Shown here: positions 36,416 to 49,239 of the stretch, piece after piece
Layout of the letters: the number at the start of each line of letters is the position of its first letter
How positions within the stretch are numbered: the first letter of the stretch is position 1
Origin: Cacajao melanocephalus
Taxonomy: Eukaryota > Chordata > Mammalia > Primates > Pitheciidae
Direction of reading: 5' to 3'
Length of the DNA stretch: 64,000 nt
Assembly (NCBI GenBank): GCA_963573385.1
Contig: CAUYLG010038532.1
Location: 81,079-145,078 of the forward strand
Translations under genes and position numbers: made by a program
The notes under the pieces: model-generated
Told to the model about the DNA's origin: nothing
Databases searched by the model: none
The model's input: only the letters and a program-made list of their open reading frames with translations

Positions 36416-37849
36416 CTAGAGAACAATGCAGTGCATAAAAATTAGGATATCCCGAAAGCATACAGAAGAAAAAGAAAATGCTGTGAGACATTACCTAGAG
36501 CCTCTTCAGCCTCTGATTATGCTTAATTAGATTATAATGTCTGACTTGTTTGCAGCAAATTTTACAGAATCTCCCAGTGAATTCTCCAGATGCTTCAGTG
36601 AAATTCATGGTTGCTTCGCTCATCTGCACAGCTCCTTCTCTGCTCTACAGAGGAGGGGAGTTAGCCCTGGATTGGGATATTTATGTACTTGCTAATCATA
36701 CATTTGTTTGCCCTCTAAGCTTAGTCCTGCCTGCCAAGAATAGCTCAAGATGACAATCATTTTCATGTTTTCAGTCAAACAAAGGCTCCAGACAGACATG
36801 AAAAAACAAAGCCAGAAGTTTAACATCAACAAGAAGGAAAAAAGAAAAACATAAGTTTAAATACTCTGCTCCCATGTTTTGCTATCCTATGTCAGCATTT
36901 TAGTACTCCTGTTCACCCACAATTGCTTGGCACATTGGGGTTGAGAAGGAGTGGGTAGACTTTTTAAGTAGCTACAATAAATAAGAAGGCTCAATTTTAC
37001 CCTTTCTTTGCTTGTATCCCTCAAGAGCCACTGGAGTTTTCAAATCTCTCTCATTCCCTCACCTCTGTGTGTGCCCCTGTACATGTGTGCCTTTCATGTT
37101 AACTTGAAGCCACAACTAGTAAATGTTACCAGTATTTATTTCCACATCTGCTTCCTTAAATTGTTGTTTTCCAAAATAAATTCTATGACATGTTAATAGA
37201 TGCTCTATAGAAAAGGGTTCTGTGGTCAAATGTTGGGAAAAGTTTAGTTGTACAAGTTAAACAGATGTTTTTGCAAAAGGATTTCTCATACCCTTTAATT
37301 TACCAGTGTATCCTGTCAATCTTCAAGAGGAAGCATGGGTTGCACCAAAGAACCCTCTTTCCCAGAATCATCTGGGCAAACTTATTCTTTTAACATACTT
37401 TAAGAAATGCTGCCGATTCGACTTAAGGGTTTGGCTTAAACTGGAAGCTCTTGTCACCAGAGACACAGACATTCAGAATTACCTCAGTCACTTGGATTGG
37501 TGAAAACGCTCCCAAATACTCATAAAACTCTAAAGTCATCCCTCCTGTGGGCTGGCATCTCTATATTCTGGAGCCTGAAATGCCAGTGTTGCAGAAAGAG
37601 ATCGGCTAGAGGAACAGCCAGGTGGAAAGGCAAAAGGACCTAACCAAGGCACTGTGGTTTTAGGAAAATACAGCTCAGGACCTGACTTACACGTATAATC
37701 TCTGGGCAGTTGTCTTGACAGAAGTGGAAATCCCCTTCCATCTTGTGTGGCTTTCATGGAGAGGCCCACTTTTTCCATTTTTTGCTTCCACTAACCACCA
37801 CCTGAAGCCTTCCTAGACACACAGTTTTGTTTACATCGTGTTCCCAACA

Positions 37850-38945
37850 ATGTTTCCTCTATACCATGTGACCATCATGGAGTGTACATACACAAACCTA
37901 GATGGTACAGCCTCCTACACACCCAGGCTGTATGGGATAGCCTATTGCTCTTGGGCTGTAAACCTGTATAGCATGTTACTGTACTGAATACTGTAAGCAA
38001 TCATAGCACAATGGTAACTTTGTGTACCTAAGCATATCTAAACATAGAAAAGAATTCAGTATTAAAGATTAAAAAATGGCACACCTGTGTAGGGCACTTA
38101 CCATGAATGGAACTTGCAGGACTGGAAGTTGCTCTGGTGAGTAAGAGTGAATGGTGAGTAAATGAGAAGGCCTGGGACATTACTGTACATACTGAAGACT
38201 TCATAAACACTGTACACTGAAGCTTCATTAAGTTTATTTAATTCTCCAATAGTATGTTAACTTTAGTTTACTGTAACTTTTTAACTTTCTGAACTCCTTT
38301 TTAAACTTTTTGACTCTTTTGTAATAACACTTAGCTTAAAATACATAGTATAGATGTACAAAATGTTCATATCCGTATTCTATAAGCTTTTTTCTATTCT
38401 TAGAATTTTTTTAACTTTTTAAATTTGTTTGTTAAGATCTAAGACACAAACACACATTAACCTAGGCTTACACAAGGTCGGGGTCTTCAATATCACTGTC
38501 TTCCACTCCCACATCTTGCCCCACTAGAGGATCTTTAGGGACAATAACATGCATGGAGCTGTTATCTCCTAGGATGACAATGCCTTCTGCTGGAATAACC
38601 TGAGGCTGTTTTACAGTTAACTTTTTAAAATATAAGTTGAAGAGTATACTCTAAAATGACAACAAACTACAGTAAAGTAGTAACATGGTCATTATCATTA
38701 TGAAGTATTATGTACTGAACATAATTCTATGTTCTTGTATGTGCTATACTTGTATACAACTGGAAGTGCAGTAGGTTTGTTTATGCCAGCCTCAACATAA
38801 ACATGTGAGTAATGCATTGTGCCACAACATTAAGCTGCCTATGACACCACTAAGCCATAGGAATTTTTCAGCCCCATTATATTATGGGGCCACCATTGTA
38901 TGTACGTCCCATTGTTGACCAAAATGTTATGCGACACATGACTGT
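37850..38945. mobile_element. Tigger-family (TcMar) DNA transposon fossil, about 1.1 kb
   Basis: It follows the order of a Tigger derivative: catggagtgtacatacacaa, acctagatggtacagcctcc, a gtaaacctgtatagcatg block, ggcacttaccatgaatgg, aacactgtacactgaagc, aataacacttagcttaaaa, atcactgtcttccactcc, then the right end ttatgcgacacatgactgta. The left terminal repeat is degraded. No intact transposase frame remains. Confidence 0.8.
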
Positions 38946-41859
38946 ATTTCTCCATGGTAGCTGTAAAAATACTATCTTTTTTTACACAAATTACATAACC
39001 GTAGTACTCTTTCCATAAACTATACAGTACAGTGATTCCAACTGCCCCAAAGCATTTACAACCCCCTTCCCGCCACACACATTACTGAAGCTCTCCATGT
39101 ATCCTAGCAGACAGAATGTGGACTGGCAAAAATTGATCAATACGGTTTTCGGATGGCCATCATGCCAATCTTCCTAATGGCCACTTGGAATCCCAGTCCA
39201 GCTCCGTGCATCTGGGAGATACGAGTAGCCTGGCTGAGACCTATCATCCCAGGCAGGACTGCTCTGCAACCACCTGTCGTCCTAATGCTGAAGGATGCTT
39301 ACACAAATAAACCTCCAATGGATGAGACTGGAGGGGACAAGAAGCCCTTTGCAAAGCCATATTATCTATTCTAAAGACCTCTCCCATGAACATTTGTCAG
39401 GACAAATGAAAATTCTAAGCTAAAAGTGATGAAAGAAGTCTCTTTTCAAAAAGTCAACCAGGAAATCCCCTTCTTTATTAGCAGCTTTTATATGCTCAGG
39501 TAAGGTTAAATACACCACTGAAAACGTGCATTTAATTTATTCAGTGCCGATGAGTGGGGCTGAAAGTTGTATGTGTGGTTGACACATGCATAGGTGCATT
39601 TTCATGGCTCTGAGCAGTCGTATGTGCTGGGCTGGATTTTTAGTTGGTGTAAAGCTACCAACAATTTATTATGTCCACAAATAAAATTGCCCTCAAAAAA
39701 GGAAAGACAGGATTCTCACAGCTCTCCTGCAGCAGGTCACCAGCTCCAGCACTTCCATCAGGGTGACTCATCTTTGTTGCTGAATAAATGGGAGCATTGG
39801 CTTGGGGTTAGATGTGATGTGATCCTATCCTGGTCTGGCCCCTGTTTGTGGCCCAAGCAAAAATATTATGATTTTATTTTCTATTGTGAAATTGCTGAAA
39901 TAGTTTACATGTAGATCTTTAGAAAGCAGCCTTTTATAGTACTAACAATTTTCTGTAGTTACAATTTTCATAGTGTCTACCGGTTGAGATATGATAGGAC
40001 TTATTCATGGAATTTACACTCTGGTGGTTTGATAAATATATAACAGGTTGAAAAGGAGTTTCATGGAAAAGTAAACATTATTCATCAGGGCTTTAGTTTC
40101 TCTTATGTTTGCTTTCAGCTGAGAATATTATAAGTTGTTTGTTTGATTTTTATTTATTTTTCATTTATTTGGCTTCCTTTCTAGATCCTTTACCTAATCG
40201 AATCCAAATAAGAACAGTACTTAACAACTCTAAATATGGCATAGGGGGAAATGTGTATATCCTTTTCTTTATATTACCTTTTGTTCACATCTTGAGGGCT
40301 ATGGAAAGCAAAATGTGATGAGGTGCTATTTTATAGCATGGTTAATGCTTATCAGTGATTTTTTCCCTCTGACCTTCTGCCTCAGACAATTAATTTTCTT
40401 GAACTGCTCACACACTGGCAGAACATGGAGGGGGGATAATGTTAGTACTAGTGAATATAATCTTGGAAGAAAAGCTGTGCAATTATTCAAAGACCTAATC
40501 TTATCTCTTGTTTCATTTTTATATCACAGGTCTACATTTAAAAGTATTAGGTATCCTGTTCTGCTGTCCCACACCTTCAAACCTCAGTAAATAAATGCTG
40601 CTAAGTGCCACCAGGAGTGAAAGAGCTTGTAATGAGAAGTGTGAGGAGATATGTGCTCCATTCATCATTCTGTTCAGGCCAATATTGAGGCTCTTGTTAT
40701 CAGCAGGATTCGTGGCGATGTCATCATGGCTGGCATAAATCTTCTGTCAGTGTGGGTCGGACTGATGCCCTATTAAAACTCTGCCTTCACCTAATCACAG
40801 AATGACCTTTTGATGTCTTTAATTAACCTCTGACCTGAACCATGCCAATGTCTTGTTGGTAGGTAAATCTATGGCATGGCATTTGCTTATGACACTACAT
40901 TTGTCTTGCTTTAATCATCATACCTTTCAGATTATGGCTTGAATAAAATACAGTTGGGATCCCTGTTAATAGTTGGATTAATTTTTAAAAGGTTAGAACA
41001 TAATATTTTCCTCTGAGCTCCCAGTGATATCTTTGCAGACATTTTTCCCTAGGGAGTTAGGGTTCTCCATTAAAGTAAATTCAGGTGAGCCTTCAGTTTC
41101 ACCAATAACAAAATCTTTTCTATCCAAGTTATTTTTTTTTTTATGACCTGGGAGCTGCAAGCATTCTAGGTCCTATGGATGACCAGAGGACAAAAGTTTT
41201 AAAACATAATGTAGCCTCACTTGTCCAAGACAATCAAATGCAGCAGTTGCATGGAAATTAAAGAAATAGAAATAGAGGGAGAGGGGAAGGGAGACAGAAA
41301 CAGAAGCTTTTTATCTCATTTGGGGAATGTGCTTTTCTACTCTGGAATATGTGTGCCTCAGGTTCTGAGACTTTTTTGGATAATAAAATATCATTTACAT
41401 CTCATTCTTTCACTAAGAGGACGTTTATTTGTGAACTCCTATTTGAATTAGTAAATACTACAAATGTAAAATATTTATAATGAAATATACTTTTCCTATA
41501 AAAAATGTAATTATAAATTGATTGAAATGGCTACTAATTCACATAAATTGAGTAGGTTGTTCAAAATAGCAGGTCGTGATTGGCCTATAAATCATAACGT
41601 TATATGAATAAAATAAAAGTTTTGAGCTACCTAAGATTTATCCAGTTTTATACTCAATCAGAAGCCTCATGAAGGGCTTGGACTAGCTAATCTCTCAGGT
41701 CTTTTTCAGTTGTAAAAGTCTATGATTCAGTGTCTCAATATTACAAATGCTGGGTTTATTGAATCTGAATTCAGAAAGTTTTCCTGCCTTTAAAATATAA
41801 TTCAAAAGTTATACTGTAAAGACTTTAAGAGCTGGGAAGTTTTCAAGCATCCCACCTGA

Positions 41860-42060
41860 CTTTGCCCTGTTCCCTGTGTCTTCCTCCTACTGAGCCTTTG
41901 TTGACTCACCCATAAAATGAGGATACTAATACCTACACCACTAGAATTGCTGTGAAGATTAGAGAAGACATATATACCACACCTTAAACAGTGTCTGGAA
42001 TGTAGTAATGCCCAGTCCATTGAGGATGCTGGTGCATTATTAGTACCTGCTGCACTTGCC
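41860..42060 (+). repeat. MIR SINE
   Basis: Sense MIR blocks are visible: acccataaaatgaggatact, aatacctacaccactagaat, tgctgtgaagattagagaag and cagtgtctggaatgtagtaa. Confidence 0.75.
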
Positions 42061-42104
42061 AACAGATGTTACCTTTTAGGCCTAACTTAATCTCTTTCCT
42101 TCTA

Positions 42105-42395
42105 AAATTATACAGTGTTATGGTTAATAACTTTGGAGTCACTCCTGGGTTCAAATAACTGCTGTATCACACCAATTTATGGCCTGTATGATCATGAGCA
42201 ATTTAGTTAAGATTCCAGTGTCACAATTTCTCATCTACAAAATGGGAAAATAATTGTGCCTACTTAATAGACCTATTAAATACGATAATGCATGAAAAAT
42301 ACTATCTCTGATTTTGCTCAATAGCTTATTCCCATTGCCTAGTATAGTATCTGGCACAGGGCAAGCACTCAACAAATATTAATGAAGATTTAACT
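42105..42395 (+). repeat. MIR SINE, near full length
   Basis: It runs from cagtgttatggttaataact through cctgggttcaaataactgct, tctcatctacaaaatgggaa and aatagacctattaaatacg to tctggcacagggcaagcact and caacaaatatt. Confidence 0.85.
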
Positions 42396-42529
42396 GTTTT
42401 ATATAATTATTTTATTATTTAATTGCATATTAGTATTACATAACTATTATCATCAATAAACTTGTACTGTTTATATTTCACACCTTTCTTGGTATAGAAG
42501 TGGTAGTCACATATTTACACAAAAGTAGA

Positions 42530-42768
42530 TTTTAACATTGAATATACGTGGACACAAAGAGTGAAACTACAATAGACACGATTTTACTTGAGGGTGGAGA
42601 GTGGGAAGAGGGTAAGGATTGAAAAATAACCTGTAAGGTACTATGCTCACTACCTGGGTGATGAACTCATTTGTAGACCAAACCCCAGTGGCATGTAATT
42701 CACTCATGTAATAAACCTGCACCATGTAGACCCCAAATCTAAAATAAAAGTTGGAAGGAAAAAAAGTG
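42530..42768 (+). mobile_element. L1 3' UTR and poly(A), severely 5'-truncated
   Basis: It has the L1 3' UTR signature: cgtggacacaaagag, gtggagagtgggaagagggt, a ctacctgggtgatgaactc block, cacatgta-like cactcatgtaataaacctgc, and accccaaatctaaaataaaa followed by an A-rich tail. Confidence 0.85.
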
Positions 42769-42849
42769 GGTTTTATTAGGTCCTAGTCTGAAGTAGGAAA
42801 GTAACGTTTACTAATGATATCATCTCTTCTGTTTAATTATTCATTTATT

Positions 42850-43270
42850 TAGGAAGCCTTGTCTGAGCCAGGCTCGGGGGATATGCCGGGCTCTGGGGAT
42901 ACTACAAAAGCTAAAAGATACACAATCCCAGCTGTCATGGAGCAAAGAGTTTATGAGAGAGAGACTGATGCTAATCAAAGAAGGACACTAACCAATGAAC
43001 AACTGTATAGCTTTGCCAAGGACCATGAAGGAGACAGACACAGCTCTATGAGGGGGCTTTGATGTAGGGAGGTAAGTTGAAGTCTGAAGCAAAGGATGGA
43101 ATGGCCTGACCACATGGGGGCTTGTATGCCATGTTTTGAAATTTAATAGGGAGTAGGGGATAGTATCATAATGAAGTTTGTGTTTCCAAAAGCTTACTTT
43201 GATTACAATGTGGAAGGTGAATCGAACAAGACAAGGAGATATAGGGAGATGTTAATGTCAATGATTTTGT
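42850..43270 (-). repeat. L2-like LINE fragment, reversed
   Basis: It shows reversed L2 landmarks gggctctggggatactacaa, cacaatcccagctgtcatgg, and later gcctgaccacatgggggctt and gtatgccatgttttgaaat. The borders are approximate. Confidence 0.55.
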
Positions 43271-43769
43271 ACTTAATCCCAAGGAGGTAGTCTCCATGGT
43301 AATTCTGTCTTTGAATCTCAGCAGAAAGTTAGGTTGATGCCTTGTTCATAGGCACCAAAAAGGTAAAGGGGAAGAGACCACTCCCCATGCCCAAATACAC
43401 AAACTTTTCTTTTCACAATTAGTATCAATATTGAGGACAAGAGATACCACATAGGTCTCCGAATTTGTTATTCTTCTCTGCCATTTTTGCTGTGTCCACA
43501 AGAGAACAAAGCTGTCCATATTTCATGTTTTATATTATGGGCGGTCACATGCCCTCTAATTGGAGGATTGCATGCCAAACCAATGGCCTAGCCTCATAAA
43601 ACTTCACTGACTATTATAATGATGGGGCCAGACGATGATGTAGAGTCATGAAACGTATCTCTAAACCTTAGTTCCAAAAAGGACAGAAAAAAATTAACCA
43701 TTTCTAGCTAGAGAGCTCTCATGGCAACCAACCTTTTAAAGGAATAAAGCAATGAGTTTATTCATATTT

Positions 43770-44060
43770 CATCCTGCAAATATTTATTCAACTCATTATG
43801 TGCCAGCCACCTCCTGAATATTAAATGGTGAACTAAGCCCAGTCTTGAGAGGGACATCTGCCATATCATGTGATTTAAGGGGGAGGGCTACCATATATGA
43901 ACTTGCTGTATACCTTATATAGATTATCTGATTTATTCATCAAGACAACTCCACAAAATAAAAATTATGACCTCTACTTTAGGAAAGTTAGGATTTGAAC
44001 CTAGATCTATTGACCACAAAGCCCTTTCCCTTCCATTATACCATGTTTTTACCAGAAAGG
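43770..44060 (-). repeat. L2/MIR-type repeat, reversed
   Basis: The left part has atttattcaactcattatgt and gccagccacctcctg. The right part has the MIR-type gcctacttt-like gacctctactttagg, aggatttgaacctagatcta and accacaaagccctttccc. Confidence 0.6.
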
Positions 44061-44164
44061 AGTCCCTTTTCAGAGATAACTCCCCAAGGAGGCCAGAAAC
44101 TCTGCCATTAGTGAGTTTCCTTTGTGCCAAGATTCATCCTGTCTCCAGCATGCTCTTTTTAAAA

Positions 44165-44345
44165 CCACAGCAGGATTTCTCAACCTCAGCACTACTGGCA
44201 TTCAGAATTGGATAATTTTTTGTTGTGGGCACTGTCCTGTACCTTACAGGATTTTTAGCAACAACACTGACCTTTACCCACTAGATGTCAGTAGCACCCC
44301 AGTTGTGATGACTAAAAATGTCTCTGGACATTGCCAAATCTCCCT
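44165..44345 (-). mobile_element. MER20-like hAT-Charlie element
   Basis: The reversed MER20 order is clear: gcaggatttctcaacctcag, ttttttgttgtgggcactgt, cctgtaccttacaggat, tttacccactagatgtcagt, agcaccccagttgtgatgac, and tgtctctggacattgccaaa. MER20 copies have been reported as enhancer sources in endometrial cells; nothing here shows activity. Confidence 0.85.
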
Positions 44346-44699
44346 GGGGAGGACAAAGCAGAGGAAGAGAAGGTTGTGTGAACAGCCAAGAAAGCAGAGT
44401 TACAAGAAAGAAATGGTTGGCAAAGACAGCTGTTGCCGAGAAATTGTGTAAGATATGGGCAGAAACAAAATGATATTTGAGTTTGCTGATGAAGAGATCC
44501 TTGGTGACCTCAAGGAGGGCAGTATCAGAGGGCTGGTACGGTCAGGAGCCTGAGGGTGGGGAATATGTGGAAAGCATGGGAGTAGGGTCAGTGAGGAGTG
44601 ATTCTCCTTTCAATAAGCTTGAGAATACTGCAGAAGTGAGGCTGTGCCAGCTCTGGGCACAGGATTCATTATCATTTCTGTATCTTAGAATACTCTCTC

Positions 44700-45000
44700 T
44701 GGGATCCTGAGCATCTGTATAAGATGTTCAACCAGCCTGAGACCGCCATATGGTGATCGCACTTTCAAATGAACCCAACATTTCACCTGTGCCTGCCAGG
44801 CAGCAGACATGCAGCTGGAGCTGTCTTGGAGCCTCTAGACCAACCCATCCACCTGCTGAATACCAGCGAGTGACCTAATCAAAGCTACTAGAAGTGGAAT
44901 TGTCAGCTGAGCCCTGCCTACATTTCCAAGCCACACAATTGTGAGATACTATAAAATGGTAAGTTTTACAGCAGTGTGCTACCCAGCAGTATGGACCTGG
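44700..45000 (+). mobile_element. MLT1-like MaLR LTR fragment
   Basis: It has the right-half layout of an ERVL-MaLR LTR: tgcctgccaggcagcagaca, gagcctctagaccaacccat, gtgacctaatcaaagc, a ccaagccacacaattgtgag block and a final ttacagcagtg. It is a solitary fragment with no internal viral genes. Confidence 0.6.
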
Positions 45001-45124
45001 AACAGACTACAGCACCAGTCCTGGTTTCTCTCTCCTAGTCAATACAAAGACAGGGATGATGGGCTAAATGCCACCCAGTCCCCTCTGCTCTGAGAGTAGC
45101 CCCTAAGCGTGTGTTTTATGTCAT

Positions 45125-45330
45125 GGTGATAGTCAGGCCCTCAGACTCTGGAGTCATACAGACCCAAGGTCAATTCTTAACCTTTCTACTTCATGGCTTT
45201 GTAAAATAGGGATTTTTACAGGTCCCATTCACAGAAATGTTGGGGAAAAAATAGAATGGGATGCATTTATGTAAAGCACTTATGCAGTGCCTGCCACAAT
45301 AAATGCTTGCTAAATGTTAGCTTTCATTTA
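45125..45330 (+). repeat. MIR SINE
   Basis: Sense MIR blocks are visible: cagactctggagtcatacag, acccaaggtcaattcttaac, ttgtaaaatagggatttt, tatgtaaagcacttatgcag and tgcctgccacaataaatgct. Confidence 0.8.
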
Positions 45331-45546
45331 AAACATGAGTTTTTCTGTCAATGGACAGCAAATCATCACATTCCATATAAAATGAATCTGACTTCACAAA
45401 AGTTTGTGCTAACTTCATCTCTTCCCGCTAGAGGGACTAATGAGGCTTTCTGTTCTCACCTGCTTCTTCACAACCACAAGTCCATTCCTTTTGTTCTTTT
45501 CGTGGCTTCCAACCTCCTATTCTGACTATTTGACCTACAAACCTTT

Positions 45547-45548
<2 letters not shown>

Positions 45549-45593
<45 letters not shown>
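45549..45593. repeat. (AC)n microsatellite, 45 bp uninterrupted
   Basis: This is a pure AC dinucleotide run of 22.5 units, long enough to be length-polymorphic. Confidence 0.97.
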
Positions 45594-45596
<3 letters not shown>

Positions 45597-47179
45597 CAAG
45601 AGAATGCCTCTAAACCACAAGTTCTCCTGTGGGAGATGTGTGTATTAAAGGATTGACTTCCGAATGCCCTTTTAGCAACCACAAGCATTTCAATTCTAGT
45701 CTGCATGACTTGTGAATCACTCCTGTTTGAAATAACCAGAAAAATTTAAAAAAAAAATTAGGTGTTGGGAGCAGAAATAAAGGCTAAAGGATAAGGCAAA
45801 GGAGGAGTAGAGATTTTGCAGTGAAGCATGGGATACTCTGAAGGAAGTTGAAAAAAGAACAAGATGCCTGATTCTTCCAGGAAGCAAAAAGCTAAGCTGT
45901 GTATTAATAGGGCCCCAGGCAGAGCTGAAGCTATAATCCTGGCTCCTCGACAGATATTTCGAATATACCAAATTAGCCATGAAAGCAGGCCAAGGCCTTT
46001 TCCAACTAACACACCTTAACTAGTCTGTGTTTCTAGACCACAGGGGATCCAGGGTCTTGGTTGTGGGAGTTAATACTTCTGAGTTCAAACATGAACAAAC
46101 ACTGAACATTTAGGAAGAGGAAGGACACAGAGAGAAAATGTCTCCTCCTATTCCTGTTATCTGATATCTGAAAACACAGTTTACAAACATTTCACTGATT
46201 TTCTCTGGGAAGGAATTCCGCTAAGTTGCTCATAAGTGATGGATATTACGATAAAAATAATTTGCAGCACCCATCATAACTAATTTGAGTGGGTGAAATG
46301 TCACCAGAAATTTATTTAGTATGCTCTTTATTGTTTTACGTTCAGAAACAGAAAAATATAAGATGAGTGGCAACCTCTGAGCCTTAACTCCAATTTTCAG
46401 ATTGTCAGAAGTTCCTTATCTTGCATGGGCTTTTCAATAAAAGGGCTAAGGATAAATACTGGTGTATGGAAGGAATGGGCTTAAGACAATGGTAGCTGGT
46501 AGCCAGGCGTTCTGCTAGGATCTTTTTGGTGCTATGGGAACAGGAGAACTTTGTAGAAACAAATTGATTTGATGCCTCTTGAGTCTTAAGATGTGTCTTA
46601 AGGACTTAAGATGTGTCTGCCTTACTGAGAACTATTCCATGTGACCACAGGGCACGGAGCCATGGACCAACTGTGCTTCATGTCTGTAGAGGTTCCTTTG
46701 AGTATTAAAATGGCTCCCCACTCAGTCCCATTTAGACCTCATTCCCCACAGTGAGGGCTTTTCTTGGCAAGGCTGAGCATGAGTGGGGAATAGGAAGGAG
46801 AGGAGCCAGATCTCACACTCATAAACGGCTTGGAATTTAGACTCTTGGCATTTTCTCCAAATGCAGTTACATGATCACTATAATTTTGGAGTATTAAAAT
46901 ATTAATTTATTAAATGTAAACATTTAAAATCTACCACACATTTTCACCCCCGTTTTGGCATCTCTTCTATTTTTAATATATCTGGACCCTCAAAAACGAA
47001 AGTGGCCTGGGTTCTTTCCATCTCTGGGAAACACTGCCCAACCCAGCAATCATCCACAGCACTTTCCCCAAAATGTTTAAAGTCCTGAAACAAAAGGAGT
47101 TAGATGAGGGGTCAAAAATGGGAGTGATAAGTGAATATGCAGTAGGTCTGTGCAGGTCCAGAGGACAATACTAAAATCT

Positions 47180-47330
47180 ATTCCATTAAGCCCCACTAGA
47201 AGGTACATCCCTTGAGAGCTGGGGCTCCATCTTTCATCTCCGTATCTCTAATTTATTGTGCAGTCCTAGAACACAGTAGGAGCTCAATGCATGTGTGTTG
47301 AATGGGTGAAAGGATGAATGAATTAACAAC
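47180..47330 (+). repeat. L2 LINE 3' end
   Basis: The L2 tail pattern is present: tagaaggtacatcccttgag, agctggggctccatctttc, cctagaacacagtaggagct, caatgcatgtgtgttgaatg and tgaatgaa. Confidence 0.75.
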
Positions 47331-49239
47331 ACTAGCCTGGACAGATGATTCTTTATGCAATATATGATACTGTCTAATTCAACTGCCTGCAAGGGAATCA
47401 TTTGTCTATGGAGTAGGCAAATTTTCAATATGAAGCTGACTTCAAGCCATTGCTCAGACCAAGTGCCCAACTAAAGGAACATAAATGATTCTTAATATCT
47501 GACAAGGAAAATGTAAGTGGGAGAGGGGATCTGCAGCTGGAAAAAGCAAAGCATATTCCAAAAGAGAAATTCCTTTTGGATTGTCAATTATTTGGGATTA
47601 CCTGGGCCTGGGTCACAGACCACTGGTGTGGATAATCAAGAATTGACTGCACATGTGGATGTCAAGCCTGCTTGGACTCGGGTATCCCCCAGTGGCCTGA
47701 TCACAGCTTCCACTACTCCCCATCACACAGAGCCCAGGGTAGGAATTGGAGGCATAAACCCACAAGGAGACTTCAGGGCAGAAGCCTTCTAATACCCTCA
47801 AAGATTAGAGTTTCCCCCACAGCTGCAGGAATGAACTGGGGTTTGTCATGAAGATGGCAACCAGAACAAAGATTAGCACAGATAGGGATGTCATGAAAAA
47901 GAGAATCAGGAGTTGCCTGTGCCCGTTGCATTTTCCTTATTACTACAACCTTAGAATTATCTGTCTTAATACATTACATATATTAAAAGTAGGGACCACT
48001 ATGAACAAAGTTGAAGAGTAGGAATTCCTGCTGTGGGCACTGCCGCCCTTGTCTTCGCCTCTCTGTCCCCAATCACTTGGCCTCCACCCTTGGCTCATGA
48101 CTGGCTCAAGGTCTTCCCTGGACAGCGTTTTCTGAGGATGATCCACATTCTCAGCCTCTCGTCCAGCTTCATAACCCATTTCCTGTTCCACACTCTGTTC
48201 TGACAGAGGCCTGCCCTTAGCTCTCGAAGGTCAAATCTAGGATAATTTGATTAATTAATCTGGTCTTTCAGATTAATGTGTTAATGGGTACGCTTTCTGA
48301 CAAGAGTTTTCAAGAGAGTTGCCCCATTTGTGTCGGACCCCCTAATGGAGTGACTCAGAAGGAAGCCATCACAGGGCTGAGTCAGGTGTGGTCAGCCAGA
48401 GGGAGAATATTTTGGGTTCTGTGATCTGAGGCTCTCAAGACACTGTCCGCTTCCTATGGCTGGATCTGTCTGGGAGAAGTGTATAAGGATAGGAATTTTC
48501 TGCACTGAGGGACAAAACTAGAATGTCACTTGATAGATTTCTACCCCAGTGGGTTCCCGGGGGCATTTTATGGATTATTCTAGTTTCCTGAGAGTATGTA
48601 AGCAAACACAAAGGGAGTCAATTTGAGAAAATATAAATACAGACAAAGGAATCCACCAGAAATGGGAGATTCTGTGGCCCATTCTAGTGAGGGAGGGCAG
48701 AGGATGTACAAGAACTGAAATTCTGCTCCAGATTGAGCTTTCTAAAGGAGTCCTTAGCCTCACCAGAAAGAGGGGGATAATTTATAGGTTAACATTTCCT
48801 TTTAATGTGGATAGCATTTTCCTCATTTATAGTTAATTAGGTTAAGCATGCATGGGGAGCAAGGGAAAAAGGCTTTTAGTGATGCTCTAAATGATTAGTA
48901 ATTTGAATAAAGTAAAGAACCTCTAAAAGATGGAGCACTGGAACACGTTGAACAGGTTTCTCTTCTAAGTGCTAGAATCAGCTCACTCTAATTTTGAAGA
49001 CACTGTGGCAATTAAAGCACTAAAGATAAAAAGACACAGAATGTGCTAAATATTTTGAACAGGTTTTAAGCCATATGTATGTGTGATATTAAGTGATTTC
49101 AAAACAAATGGCTTAAGATTGCAGATGTTGTCTATTTGGCATGCTGGCAATCCCAGTGTTGAGCTTTGGTCCTGAATCATACCAAACTGCTAGGGCCCAG
49201 GGATTAACTAGTAAAAACGGACAAGAGACATCATGTTTA

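Larger units (their letters stand above)
36450..45640. other. Intergenic flank with DNA-transposon and LINE fossils, no gene recognised
   Basis: Stretches 36.45-37.8 kb, 38.95-41.8 kb and 43.3-43.75 kb contain no family I can name and no convincing exon. A 73-codon plus-strand frame at 39153-39374 has no recognisable domain. Confidence 0.7.

Noticed and set aside
36054..36419. 121-codon plus-strand frame
   Set aside because: Its second half is an L2 3' end and the first half has no recognisable domain.
38839..39078. 79-codon minus-strand frame
   Set aside because: It overlaps the right end of the Tigger fossil. The frame is too short for a transposase and has no transposase motif.
39153..39374. 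73-codon plus-strand frame that looked like a processed pseudogene
   Set aside because: I could not match it to any protein family, it has no poly(A) tail and no continuation in other frames.
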